A stretch of DNA of 31,553 nucleotides from Patescibacteria group bacterium (lineage in GTDB: Bacteria > Patescibacteriota > Saccharimonadia > CAILAD01 > BJGX01), in the NCBI GenBank assembly GCA_030917065.1, contig JAUPVL010000038.1:1-31553 (forward strand), read 5' to 3'. The position numbers were made by a program, and so were the translations under genes. Below are positions 1-7,506 of this stretch, piece by piece; positions within the stretch are counted from its first letter, which is position 1; each line of letters begins with the position of its first letter. The notes beneath the pieces are model-generated. The model saw nothing but the letters and a program-made list of their open reading frames with translations. It did not search any database and had not been told where the DNA came from.

Positions 1-449
1 AAGCAAAGAAGTTTTTGCAGGATCAATTCAAATCTAGAAAAGTAAAAAAAGTATATACTGCTCTAGTCCATGGTCATTTGCAAAGTACTGAGGCCAGACT
101 AGAGTTGCCAATTGCACGTAGCACGAATAACCCGCAAAAAATGATTATCTCCAAACAGGGCAAGTCAGCTATCAGTGAGTACAATGTAATCAAGCAATAT
201 CAAGACTACACACTGGTTAGTGTCAAAATCATGACTGGTCGTACGCATCAAATAAGAGTACAAATGGCATACATAGGAAATCCTGTAGCCGGTGATTTAC
301 TGTATAGTCACAACAAGTACGACCCCCTGATAGATAGACAGTTTCTGCACGCTAGTGAGCTTACTATTGAACTACCTTCGAAGCACAAAAAGACTTTTCG
401 AGCGCCTCTAGCAGATGATTTAAAAGCCATACTTAGGGATTTGAAGTGA
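1..449 (+). CDS. RluA-family 23S rRNA pseudouridine synthase, C-terminal part (5' truncated by window)
   Basis: The reading frame is open from position 3 at the window edge to the TGA at 447-449, so the true start lies upstream and the N-terminal S4 and catalytic-Asp regions are not visible. What remains reads AKKFLQDQFKSRKVKKVYTA, then 'GRTHQIRVQMAYIGNPVAGD' at about residues 79-98. This is the signature C-terminal half of RluA/RluD-type enzymes, which isomerise specific uridines in rRNA; the R-x-HQIR-x-H-like motif is part of the substrate-binding cleft. A TTG at 15 could be taken for a start but lies inside a conserved stretch, so it is not the real start. The stop overlaps the GTG start of the next gene (GTGA), indicating translational coupling to holB. 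The exact paralogue (RluA, C or D) cannot be decided from this fragment. Confidence 0.85.
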   Translation, partial: AKKFLQDQFKSRKVKKVYTALVHGHLQSTEARLELPIARSTNNPQKMIISKQGKSAISEYNVIKQYQDYTLVSVKIMTGRTHQIRVQMAYIGNPVAGDLLYSHNKYDPLIDRQFLHASELTIELPSKHKKTFRAPLADDLKAILRDLK

Positions 450-1291
450 TACTACCTTTTGAAGAAAATACCAATAAAAAAATATCTACAATACTGAGCA
501 ATCCTTTTAGAGTTTACTTATTGTATGGAGAGCAATATATTGGCAAATATCTGGCTTCAAGACATATAGCTTCGATGCTCTTAGATGACAAAAAGATTAT
601 AAAAGACGACTACCTACACCCAGCGTTGCACATAGTGAACAATCAGGCTGATAACAAGGCAATAGGTATTTCTGATATCAAGCATTTGACCGAGAGCATT
701 TGGCACACGACACACTCAGACACAAAGCAAAAAGTAATCATCATTAGTAAGATAGACAATATTACTGAGAGTGCCGCCAACGCCTTACTGAAAAACCTAG
801 AAGACATACCAAGTGAGACTACTATTATACTAACTGCTGACAATCTTGAAGCCGTGTTGCCAACTATAATATCTCGTTCGCAATTGGTATATTGCCGTCC
901 CAGTAGGCAAAGAGCAACAGACCATTTGATGGAATATCATGGCTTAGATTCTTCGAAGGCTGAAGAGTATATGTTGATAGCCAATGACAGGCTACGCAAA
1001 GCCATCGAGAACCTTGATGAACAGTCATATGAACAATCCAAACTCATTCAATCTCTAGCAACACAATTTTTGGATGGTTCTATTAGTACTCGATTTATTA
1101 TTGCAAAGCAGATACATGAGAAGAGTTTGGGTCAGACCTTTTTGTCTGAGCTCATCTATGCAACCAATAAACAATCTACTATACTGTATGATAGATTAGA
1201 TTTTGTAGAGCATATCATGCAGGCGATCAACCAGTTGCGTATTAATGTGAACGCGCGCATAGTAATAGAAAATCTAGCATTGAGGCAATAG
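446..1291 (+). CDS. holB: DNA polymerase III clamp-loader subunit delta'
   Basis: 281 residues, GTG start overlapping the preceding stop. It is an AAA+ clamp-loader subunit that would help load the beta sliding clamp during replication. Seen: a P-loop-like GEQYIGK near residues 28-34, which lacks the canonical T/S after K; the clamp-loader stretch 'NALLKNLEDIPSETTIIL' around residues 112-129; and SRSQ in place of the arginine-finger SRC motif near residues 143-146. The degenerate P-loop and altered SRC agree with delta' (a non-hydrolysing or weakly hydrolysing subunit) more than with the DnaX motor subunit. The C-terminal collar half is poorly conserved, as usual in CPR. The sequence is short compared with E. 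coli delta' (334 aa). It sits between an rRNA modification enzyme and a TPR protein, spaced 3 nt from the latter. Confidence 0.8.
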   Translation: MILPFEENTNKKISTILSNPFRVYLLYGEQYIGKYLASRHIASMLLDDKKIIKDDYLHPALHIVNNQADNKAIGISDIKHLTESIWHTTHSDTKQKVIIISKIDNITESAANALLKNLEDIPSETTIILTADNLEAVLPTIISRSQLVYCRPSRQRATDHLMEYHGLDSSKAEEYMLIANDRLRKAIENLDEQSYEQSKLIQSLATQFLDGSISTRFIIAKQIHEKSLGQTFLSELIYATNKQSTILYDRLDFVEHIMQAINQLRINVNARIVIENLALRQ

Positions 1292-1294
1292 TTT

Positions 1295-1984
1295 ATGATT
1301 TTTGAAGTAATTTTAATCTTAATAGTATTTATTTTTACAATTCTTGCTGTTGTCAAAAAAAGAAGTAGCTTAGTAGATAATATTGTTGGCAATCTATCTG
1401 TCAACCCACCCAGCCAAGATGAGACATTGGACAATTTACTAGATATAGCGGGCAGATACTACGCCGAGAAAAATTATCTTGCTGCAGAGAAGGCCTATCT
1501 CAAGGTACTCAGAGTAGACCATAAAAACAGTCTTGCATATAGTAGGCTTGGATTTATCTATTCTCACCTGGGCAACAATGAAGATGCAATAGAATGCTTC
1601 AAAATAGTTGCCGATACATATCCAAATGCAGCGAGTTTTCACAATCTATCTATGATGTATTTCAAGACACGTGAATACCAGAAATCAGCAGACGCACTAG
1701 AAAAATCACTGAGTATGGAGATGCATATCAATAGACTGGTAAATCTAGCGCGCATCTATCGTATTTTGAACAAATTCGACAAACAACTATCTACACTCAA
1801 GAAGGCTATCGAACTCGATCCGCAAAATGTCGAGATCATGCAGCTGTTAGCAGAAGCATATCTGCATGAGAAAGATGAAAAATCAGCCAACGACATATTC
1901 AGACAGATTCTAAAAATAGAACCTCACAATCAGCGCGCACGTGCAGCACTAACAAGTAAGGAGCAATTGAAAAAAGTTAACTAA
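1295..1984 (+). CDS. Membrane-anchored TPR-repeat protein
   Basis: 229 residues starting with ATG 3 nt after holB, so probably the last gene of the same transcript. A single hydrophobic segment at residues 2-18 anchors the protein in the membrane, with a short basic segment after it (KKRSS) suggesting a cytoplasmic C-terminal part. From about residue 48 to 220 there are four to five tetratricopeptide repeats, with repeated pattern such as 'YYAEKNYLAAEKAYLKVL', 'AYSRLGFIYSHLGNNEDAIE' and 'AIELDPQNVEIMQLLAEAYL'. TPRs form a superhelical scaffold for protein-protein interaction; no enzymatic motif is present. The partner is unknown. Followed 41 nt later by a tRNA cluster; no clear intrinsic terminator is seen between them, so read-through is possible. 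Confidence 0.75.
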   Translation: MIFEVILILIVFIFTILAVVKKRSSLVDNIVGNLSVNPPSQDETLDNLLDIAGRYYAEKNYLAAEKAYLKVLRVDHKNSLAYSRLGFIYSHLGNNEDAIECFKIVADTYPNAASFHNLSMMYFKTREYQKSADALEKSLSMEMHINRLVNLARIYRILNKFDKQLSTLKKAIELDPQNVEIMQLLAEAYLHEKDEKSANDIFRQILKIEPHNQRARAALTSKEQLKKVN

Positions 1985-2025
1985 AATGCTAAACTTAGGT
2001 TTGTATTTTATGTCTTCGACATCAC

Positions 2026-2102
2026 GCCCGCGTAGCTCAATTGGTTAGAGCAACGGTTTTGTAAACCGTAGGTTGGGGGTTCGATTCCTCTCGCGGGCTC
2101 CA
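2026..2102 (+). tRNA. tRNA-Thr(UGU)
   Basis: A full cloverleaf can be folded: 7-bp acceptor stem (GCCCGCG with CGCGGGC at 2092-2098), D-arm, anticodon stem ACGGT/ACCGT enclosing loop TTTGTAA (anticodon TGT), and T-arm with TTCGATT. The 3' CCA is encoded (2100-2102). Decodes ACA and related Thr codons. A small hairpin (ATGTC TTC GACAT, 2010-2022) lies just upstream. First of a Thr-Thr-Tyr cluster. Confidence 0.97.
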
Positions 2103-2143
2103 GAATATACAGCCCTTGCAAACAAATGGGAGTAATCTAATAT

Positions 2144-2218
<75 letters not shown>

Positions 2219-2241
2219 GAGTATCATTAACATCACAATAT

Positions 2242-2328
2242 GCCGGGTTAGCGAAGTGGTTAAACGCATCAGACTGTAAATCTGACGGCCTTGTGCCTTC
2301 GGGAGTTCGAATCTCTCACCCGGCACCA
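2242..2328 (+). tRNA. tRNA-Tyr(GUA)
   Basis: Acceptor GCCGGGT (2242-2248) pairs with ACCCGGC (2318-2324). Anticodon stem TCAGA/TCTGA encloses CTGTAAA, giving anticodon GTA. A long class II variable arm (CGGCCTTGTGCCTTCG region) follows, as is normal for bacterial tRNA-Tyr. CCA is encoded at 2326-2328. Confidence 0.97.
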
Positions 2329-2402
2329 TGTTGATTTATTGCTTTAGTTCTCGCAGAATTACTAGAAAATTATGCCTCAACTAGTGCAATAAACCTTCTT
2401 TT

Positions 2403-2669
2403 TTGAATGAAAATATTAATCTCGATTCAGATAAAATAGATATGTCTAAAAAATTTAAGAAAACGCCAGAAGAAATAAAACTTTCTAAATCCGACGTCAA
2501 GGTAGGAGGGGTTGTTGGTGGAATATCAGATCATTTCAAAAAAGACTCTGCTTGGGTGAGAGTAGGGGCTGTTGTCTTGATAATACTCACAGGAATTATA
2601 CCAGGACTAATCATTTACGGAGTTTTTTATACTCTTATGAATAAGTCTGAAGAGGGTAAAAAATCTTAA
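2403..2669 (+). CDS. Small PspC-domain membrane protein
   Basis: Up to 88 residues. The core 'VGGVVGGISDHFKKDSAWVR' followed by a hydrophobic segment (about residues 53-77) matches the PspC domain, a short membrane-associated module found in phage-shock/envelope-stress proteins; its role in CPR is not established. The N-terminal 30 residues are charged and hydrophilic. Start choice is uncertain: TTG at 2403 gives 88 aa, while an in-frame ATG at 2442 gives 75 aa and keeps the whole domain; neither has a clear Shine-Dalgarno sequence. It lies alone between two tRNA blocks, 74 nt after tRNA-Tyr. Likely a single-TM protein with little outside the membrane. Confidence 0.7.
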   Translation: MNENINLDSDKIDMSKKFKKTPEEIKLSKSDVKVGGVVGGISDHFKKDSAWVRVGAVVLIILTGIIPGLIIYGVFYTLMNKSEEGKKS

Positions 2670-2685
2670 TTTGTACTTTCGCTCA

Positions 2686-2715
2686 TTGGATTAAAAGTCT
2701 GTAATAAGCTAAAAT
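2686..2715 (+). promoter_or_regulatory. Sigma70-type promoter of the tRNA-Trp leader transcript
   Basis: TTGGAT (2686-2691), 18-nt spacer, TAAAAT (2710-2715). It would start transcription near 2722, about 160 nt before tRNA-Trp, placing the long hairpin at 2768-2804 in the 5' part of the transcript. Predicted from sequence only. Confidence 0.45.
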
Positions 2716-2767
2716 ATAGCAGTCAGTATGCTTTTGATATATTGTAGTTCCTGAGCTTTTTCTAAAC

Positions 2768-2804
2768 CGATTCAAGAAACCAAGCCATGCTGTTTCGTGA
2801 ATCG
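2768..2804 (+). ncRNA. Structured leader hairpin upstream of tRNA-Trp (function unknown)
   Basis: CGATTCA (2768-2774) pairs perfectly with TGAATCG (2798-2804). After one A.G mismatch, GAAAC (2776-2780) pairs with GTTTC (2792-2796), and AGC/GCT can close the tip. This interrupted 12-bp stem has no U-tract after it, so it is not a standard terminator; a purine-rich stretch (AGAGGAGAAAG) follows. It sits in the 214-nt interval between the PspC gene and tRNA-Trp, where no credible ORF exists. It could be a processing structure or a small RNA; I do not recognise an Rfam family. Confidence 0.35.
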
Positions 2805-2883
2805 AGAGGAGAAAGCCGTGCGATCACTTAATGACAAATACTCTTGTAGTGTTTGTCTAAAGTCTCAAGCACACTTTCGACGA

Positions 2884-2960
2884 AGGGGTGTAGCTCAGAT
2901 GGCTAGAGCGTTGGTCTCCAAAACCAAAGGCCGCGGGTTCGATTCCTGCCACCCCTGCCA
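2884..2960 (+). tRNA. tRNA-Trp(CCA)
   Basis: Acceptor AGGGGTG (2884-2890) pairs with CACCCCT (2950-2956). Anticodon stem TTGGT/ACCAA encloses CTCCAAA, giving anticodon CCA, which reads UGG only. CCA 3' end encoded at 2958-2960. With TGA serving as stop in this window, this supports the standard code here. Confidence 0.97.
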
Positions 2961-2978
2961 AGAAATTATAAACTCACT

Positions 2979-3584
2979 TTGATGATATTACGCCCGGATA
3001 ATAGAGTAAACCTCAAGAGAATGAACGAACCTATACCCACATCTGAAGAGCCAATAACTGAAATCGAACAATCGTATGTCGTAAGAGAACTTAGATTGAC
3101 AGATGTGCCGCAAGTTGAGCAGATAGCACGTCAATGGGTAAGATTCCCTCCAGAGACAGGACCCGTCATAGAAGAAGAAGTACAAGAAATGATTGAGCTC
3201 ATGCAAGAGTCTATTAAGCTTCAAAATAATCGGCATTATTTTGTGTCTACAGATAAAGCAGAAAACGTTGTAGGATTTGTTTGTTTGGCTGATCTAGAGC
3301 CTAAGATGCAACAATTTTCTACTACTGAAAATCCAATAGAACTCAAAAATTTATATGTCCAGCAGGGTAAAAGAAGAGGAAAGGGTGTGGGTAGCGCACT
3401 TTATAATTTTGCCAAAGACTGGTCTAGAGCAAAAGGTTATACAGAAATAATACTCAATAGCGGACCACGCTACAAAAAAACTGGCTGGCCATTTTACCAA
3501 ATAATCATTGGAGATCCAATAGGTATGCTTAAGGACTTTTATGGTCCCGGTAATGGTGCACCAGTCTGGAGAGAAGACTTGTAG
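2979..3584 (+). CDS. GNAT-family N-acetyltransferase
   Basis: Up to 201 residues. Predicted to transfer an acetyl group from acetyl-CoA to an amine on an unknown substrate. The GNAT fold is recognised from 'VVRELRLTDVPQVEQIARQW' (beta1/alpha1, about residues 34-53), beta4 'ELKNLYVQ' near 121-128, the acetyl-CoA pyrophosphate loop 'QGKRRGKGVGSALYNFA' near 129-145 (Q/R-x-x-G-x-G/A type), and a final 'TGWPFYQ' element. Start is uncertain: TTG 2979 or the adjacent ATG 2982 would begin only about 20 nt after tRNA-Trp, whereas ATG 3021 (with AAGAGA before it) removes 14 unconserved residues. It is not overlapped by another gene. Substrate cannot be inferred from context. Confidence 0.8.
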   Translation: MMILRPDNRVNLKRMNEPIPTSEEPITEIEQSYVVRELRLTDVPQVEQIARQWVRFPPETGPVIEEEVQEMIELMQESIKLQNNRHYFVSTDKAENVVGFVCLADLEPKMQQFSTTENPIELKNLYVQQGKRRGKGVGSALYNFAKDWSRAKGYTEIILNSGPRYKKTGWPFYQIIIGDPIGMLKDFYGPGNGAPVWREDL

Positions 3585-3655
3585 TTGGTCTGAGCTGTTA
3601 GAACACCTATCGAATATCTATAAAAAGTGATATATTAATACAAAGGGAGAAAGAT

Positions 3656-4030
3656 ATGAACCAAAAATCAGATGGAACATTATTATTTATCAAGTTTAGT
3701 AGAGTAATTAGCTATTTAGTATATGCATTTACAATTGTTGCAGTAGTGTCCTTGTCTTTCGGTTTCTTCTTCTTGCTATTCTCTGCCAATCCCAATACCC
3801 CATTTGTACAGTTTATATACAAAGTATCCTATGAATTCTTACAGCCATTCAGAGGTATATTCCCAGCTCATTCTGTTGGGGAAACAGGATACTTCAGTGC
3901 AGCTGCGCTTTTTGCTATTATTTTCTACTTGCTCTTTGCAGCTGCTATAAACGCACTAATAGGCTATATCAATCTTAAGATGTATAAGCATCAAAAAGAA
4001 CTGCAATCAATCAGTAAAAATAAACAATAA
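3656..4030 (+). CDS. YggT-family integral membrane protein
   Basis: 124 residues, ATG start preceded by a good Shine-Dalgarno AGGGAG 7 nt upstream. Two or three membrane segments (about residues 17-42 and 80-108) flank a loop containing the family hallmark 'FLQPFRGIFP' near residues 61-70 and an upstream 'NPNTPFVQF'. YggT proteins are small membrane proteins linked in other bacteria to cell division/osmotic stress (YlmG) but without a defined biochemical activity. The C-terminus is basic and hydrophilic. A possible promoter (TATATT near 3629) lies upstream. It stands as a single gene between the acetyltransferase and the large exported protease. Confidence 0.8.
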   Translation: MNQKSDGTLLFIKFSRVISYLVYAFTIVAVVSLSFGFFFLLFSANPNTPFVQFIYKVSYEFLQPFRGIFPAHSVGETGYFSAAALFAIIFYLLFAAAINALIGYINLKMYKHQKELQSISKNKQ

Positions 4031-4115
4031 TAAGTTCCGAGAGTATACAGCTGAGAGATACAAGTTTGCGCTTAATTCGTCTATAGTATAGATAGACAAT
4101 ATCTAGTATGCAAAT

Positions 4116-6542
4116 ATGAAAAAATCTACAAAAATGTTTTTATATATATCTATGAGCATATCGATGGTTTTATTGATCGGGGTTGTGGTATTTGGATATA
4201 CCAATGGCTTCGACATCAAAAACATACTAAGCGGTCAAGGAATGGTTGAAGATAGATTAGTATACGATCATAACAAAAAAGATGCTGCCAAAGAGGCGCA
4301 GGCAACTGAGAAGAACAATAACACTGCGATAGTGACTATCGATACACAGCAAGCCAAGATTGCCTTTGCCCAAGAAAATAGTGTTGATGTTGCTAGTCTA
4401 CAGCCCATAGAGGGTACTAACAGCTATAGAGTGCCAATACCGACAGAAAATATTAAGCTGCCGCCGGCATATTCTGCTGACTACAAGATATCAAAGAACA
4501 TTACATATCGAGCGCTAGCAACACCAAATGATCCTCTTTTCTCGCAACAATGGCATCTCACCAAAGTATCATCTCCAGCAGCGTGGGATATATCTACCGG
4601 ATTACCGAGTGCAAAAGTAGCAGTGATTGATACTGGATTTGCACTTAACCACCAAGATTTATCCGCAAAGCTCGATATAGCCAACGCATACGACTTTGCA
4701 AATAACGATGCCAGCCCTATGGCAGGTACTAACAATCCTAACGGTGACTACATATCACACGGCACACTTACCGCCGGCTTGGCAGGTGCCGCCACCAATA
4801 ATGGACTGGGTGTAGCAAGTCTTGGCTGGAATATCTCTGTGCTACCGGTGCAAGCGCTAGACGATGATGGTTTTGGAGACACAGCGAGCATAATATCTGC
4901 TATCAACTGGTCTGTAAGTAAGGGCGCCAAAGTCATAAGTCTTAGTCTTGGATCTCCCGACCAAGACGGACTACTTGCTCAAGCTATACAGTCAGCTGTA
5001 GACAGCGGGGTAGTAGTAGTCGCCGCTTCGGGAAATGATGGCTGTGACTGTGTTATATACCCAGCCAACTATGCATCGGTTATAGCGGTAGGCTCATCCA
5101 ATAGCAATGACAGTAGATCTAGTTTTAGTAGCTATGGAGACAACCTAGACGTGTTGGCACCAGGTGAAGGCACTATCCGCACTACATATATGACTGCTTC
5201 AAATATGACTAGTCTATATACGACCAGTGCCTCAGGGACTTCTATATCGACTCCGATAGTTTCGGCTCTGGCAGGACTCATCAAATCTATCAAGTCAGAC
5301 ACCACAACAGCAGAAGTCCAATCTCTCATACGCTTAGGAGCCGACAAGGTGTCTGGTATGGGTGGACAAGATTTTACCAAGCAATATGGATACGGAAGAG
5401 TCAATGCTCAAAAAACTCTATCTCTCGTCAAAGACTATCGATGGGAATACGCAGGACAAAGTGGACCTAGTAACTTCGTGTCAGGCCAAAAAGGAACCTG
5501 GACCGTATCTGCAAAAAACATAGGTACCACTACTTGGTATAACTCGGGCAATAATCCAGTACTTCTGGGTACGAGTAACCCACGCGATCGAGCAAGTGCG
5601 TTCTGTAGTACAATTTGGGGTAGTTGCAATAGATCGGCATTACTCAATGAGCCCAGTGTAGCGCCGGGCGCGACAGGTACTTTTACTTTTGAAGTGCAGG
5701 CACCGACTGTTGCGGGGGTGTATCAGGAATACTTCAACTTGGTAGCAGAGGGTATGGCCTGGATGAATGACCCTGGCTTGTATTTTCAATCCAATGTATC
5801 AAGTGGTAGTTTTTCAATGAACAAAGTAAGCGATAACTTTCCTGCATCCATAGATCCAGGAGCTACAGCCAACGTGTCAGTAGTAGTCCAAAATACTGGT
5901 AGTGCTAGTTGGTACAAAGATGGAAAGTTTCCTATCAATCTCGGTACTTATAGTCCGACAGATAGAAATAGTCTTTTTGCAGATATTACTTGGGCTGCTC
6001 CAAACAGACCTGTAAATATGCTTGAAGCTACTGTTGCGCCCGGTCAAAATGGCACGTTTAACTTCACGATAAAAGCTCCTGTCAACCCAGGCACGTACAC
6101 CGAAAGCTTCTCACTTGTTGCAGAAGGCTATACATGGTTCAATCAGCCACTCAACTTCACGACCGTAGTCAATGGAGAGCCAGCTCCGGTAGATGGATAT
6201 ACGGAAGTAATGAACTCTGGACAGTCGCTGAGTATTGATCAGGCCCTAGCTTCTTCGGACGGAAGATATAATCTAATCATGCAAAGCGATGGCAACTTAG
6301 TATTGTACTCACCCAACAGAGCACTGTGGTCAACAGCCACATGGGGGAGGCCAGCAACCAATCTTGTAGTACAAAGCGACGGCAACTTGGTCATTTATGA
6401 CAACCAAGGTAGATATTATTGGGCAAGTGGTACTTTTGGTCGCGGAGGTGATAAATTGGTAATGCAAAATGATGGTAATCTGGTACTCTATACTGCCCAA
6501 GGAATACCTCTGTGGTATACAAATACGCAGGGCCAACTCTAA
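4116..6542 (+). CDS. Exported subtilisin-like protease with two FW/NBR1-type Ig-like domains and bulb-type lectin domain
   Basis: 808 residues. Residues 1-30 form a signal/anchor segment. Residues about 70-145 look like an inhibitory propeptide. The S8 catalytic domain (about 150-440) has all four key residues: Asp172 in VIDTG, His215 in SHGT, Asn307 in SGND, and nucleophile Ser376 in GTSISTP. Two repeats follow (about 442-560 and 563-685), each with 'NxGxxxWY', a PxxLG element and an AEGxxWxxxP stretch; these resemble the NBR1-like FW immunoglobulin-type domain. The C-terminus (about 695-803) has three QxDGNLVxY motifs (722-731, 752-761, 783-792), the mannose-binding signature of bulb-type (B-)lectins. 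The whole should be extracellular or surface-held, cleaving proteins while binding glycans. It is monocistronic; a TAGTAT box lies 6 nt before the ATG. Lectin specificity is inferred from the motif only. Confidence 0.9.
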   Translation: MKKSTKMFLYISMSISMVLLIGVVVFGYTNGFDIKNILSGQGMVEDRLVYDHNKKDAAKEAQATEKNNNTAIVTIDTQQAKIAFAQENSVDVASLQPIEGTNSYRVPIPTENIKLPPAYSADYKISKNITYRALATPNDPLFSQQWHLTKVSSPAAWDISTGLPSAKVAVIDTGFALNHQDLSAKLDIANAYDFANNDASPMAGTNNPNGDYISHGTLTAGLAGAATNNGLGVASLGWNISVLPVQALDDDGFGDTASIISAINWSVSKGAKVISLSLGSPDQDGLLAQAIQSAVDSGVVVVAASGNDGCDCVIYPANYASVIAVGSSNSNDSRSSFSSYGDNLDVLAPGEGTIRTTYMTASNMTSLYTTSASGTSISTPIVSALAGLIKSIKSDTTTAEVQSLIRLGADKVSGMGGQDFTKQYGYGRVNAQKTLSLVKDYRWEYAGQSGPSNFVSGQKGTWTVSAKNIGTTTWYNSGNNPVLLGTSNPRDRASAFCSTIWGSCNRSALLNEPSVAPGATGTFTFEVQAPTVAGVYQEYFNLVAEGMAWMNDPGLYFQSNVSSGSFSMNKVSDNFPASIDPGATANVSVVVQNTGSASWYKDGKFPINLGTYSPTDRNSLFADITWAAPNRPVNMLEATVAPGQNGTFNFTIKAPVNPGTYTESFSLVAEGYTWFNQPLNFTTVVNGEPAPVDGYTEVMNSGQSLSIDQALASSDGRYNLIMQSDGNLVLYSPNRALWSTATWGRPATNLVVQSDGNLVIYDNQGRYYWASGTFGRGGDKLVMQNDGNLVLYTAQGIPLWYTNTQGQL

Positions 6543-6562
6543 AATAAGCGTTCATTGGATTG

Positions 6563-6571
6563 TGCTACAAT
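6563..6571 (+). promoter_or_regulatory. Extended -10 promoter of the cruF-like gene
   Basis: TGC immediately before TACAAT (6566-6571) forms an extended -10 box. The distance to ATG 6579 is 7 nt (GTATGTG), which would place the transcription start at the start codon. It also favours ATG 6579 over the upstream TTG 6555. Confidence 0.5.
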
Positions 6572-6578
6572 GTATGTG

Positions 6579-7418
6579 ATGAAAGCACAACCGAAATCAA
6601 AGCAATCGAGTGATAATGATAGACTTGCGCCGCTTCGTTGGGTGATATTGGCAAGCATATTGGTACTGGGCTTATTGCCAACTATTACTGGACCTCTCGC
6701 TCTATTGGTTTATTTATTACCATCCATATTTGTTTTTATGCATGGTAGTAGATTTCTAGGACGCAAGAATATCTTAATATTTTTTGCAATCACATATATA
6801 GTCACCTTTACTGCTGAGTATCTAGGAGTAAATACCGGTCATATATTTGGCGCCTATTATTACAATTCGATTGGAAATGGTCCGATGATTGGTGGAGTGC
6901 CTATACTTCTGATGCTTACATATTTTAGTTTGGCGTATGGTAGTTACTTAGTGGTCAGAATAATTCTAGGATGGCTCAATATCGTCAAAGGCTGGAATAT
7001 TTTGTCGATAAGTTTGATATCCGGCATGATTATGACATTGTCGGATCTAGCAAATGACCCTATTAATTCTACAATTGATCAGGTATATATCTGGACAAAA
7101 GGAGGCATATTTTTCGGAGTGCCTTACCAGAATTTTACAGGCTGGCTCGGTGAGACATTTTTGTTGTTTTTGATATTATCAATAATATTTGCCTATATCA
7201 CCAAGTCACCCAAGCTCAAAAGCGTTCCATCTCGTAGATTTTTGATTGAGCCAGTTGTGTTGTTCAGTGCTCCTGTATTGACTGTTATTCTTAGTCCAAT
7301 CTGGTCTACCAAACCAGCCTATATCATTCAGCCAATGTCGCTCATTGCACTATTCGGATTGGGAACAGTTGTTTTGTTTGCAATAGTTCGTGTGGTTGGA
7401 CTCAAGCACAAAATATAA
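6579..7418 (+). CDS. cruF: CruF/DUF422-family carotenoid hydratase (bisanhydrobacterioruberin hydratase-like)
   Basis: 279 residues from ATG 6579; a TTG at 6555 would add 8 residues but would lie within the promoter. About seven membrane segments. The family signature is seen in order: 'EYLGVNTGHIFGAYYY' (E-x-x-G-x-x-x-G-x-x-F-G-x-Y), 'GGVPILLML', then 'DLANDPI', and 'FFGVPYQNFTGWL' near residues 188-200 (the GVPxxNFxGW motif of Pfam Caroten_synth). Known members hydrate the terminal double bonds of acyclic carotenoids: the C50 bisanhydrobacterioruberin in haloarchaea, or lycopene-type C40 in bacteria. It is isolated from the main crt genes by 14 kb yet is the expected partner of the lycopene elongase there. 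Its co-occurrence with cyclase genes is unusual, so the true substrate is uncertain; other DUF422 proteins lack characterised activity. Confidence 0.8.
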   Translation: MKAQPKSKQSSDNDRLAPLRWVILASILVLGLLPTITGPLALLVYLLPSIFVFMHGSRFLGRKNILIFFAITYIVTFTAEYLGVNTGHIFGAYYYNSIGNGPMIGGVPILLMLTYFSLAYGSYLVVRIILGWLNIVKGWNILSISLISGMIMTLSDLANDPINSTIDQVYIWTKGGIFFGVPYQNFTGWLGETFLLFLILSIIFAYITKSPKLKSVPSRRFLIEPVVLFSAPVLTVILSPIWSTKPAYIIQPMSLIALFGLGTVVLFAIVRVVGLKHKI

Positions 7419-7462
7419 ACAATTTCATAAAACTTTAGTCTAAAATACTTAAGTTTATGAGG

Positions 7463-7468
7463 TATAAT
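7463..7468 (+). promoter_or_regulatory. -10 box for the type IV pilus operon
   Basis: A perfect TATAAT lies 38 nt before the pilB ATG, in an 88-nt AT-rich gap after cruF. No convincing -35 hexamer is seen at 16-18 nt. The predicted leader could fold a weak hairpin (AACCA 7475-7479 with TGGTT 7486-7490). There is no Shine-Dalgarno before pilB. Confidence 0.45.
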
Positions 7469-7506
7469 AAACATAACCAGAATTGTGGTTGTTTAATTAT
7501 TTATAA

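Noticed and set aside
2797..2982. 61-residue ORF with a GTG start
   Set aside because: Contains all of tRNA-Trp and begins inside the 3' arm of the leader hairpin; no protein family resemblance.
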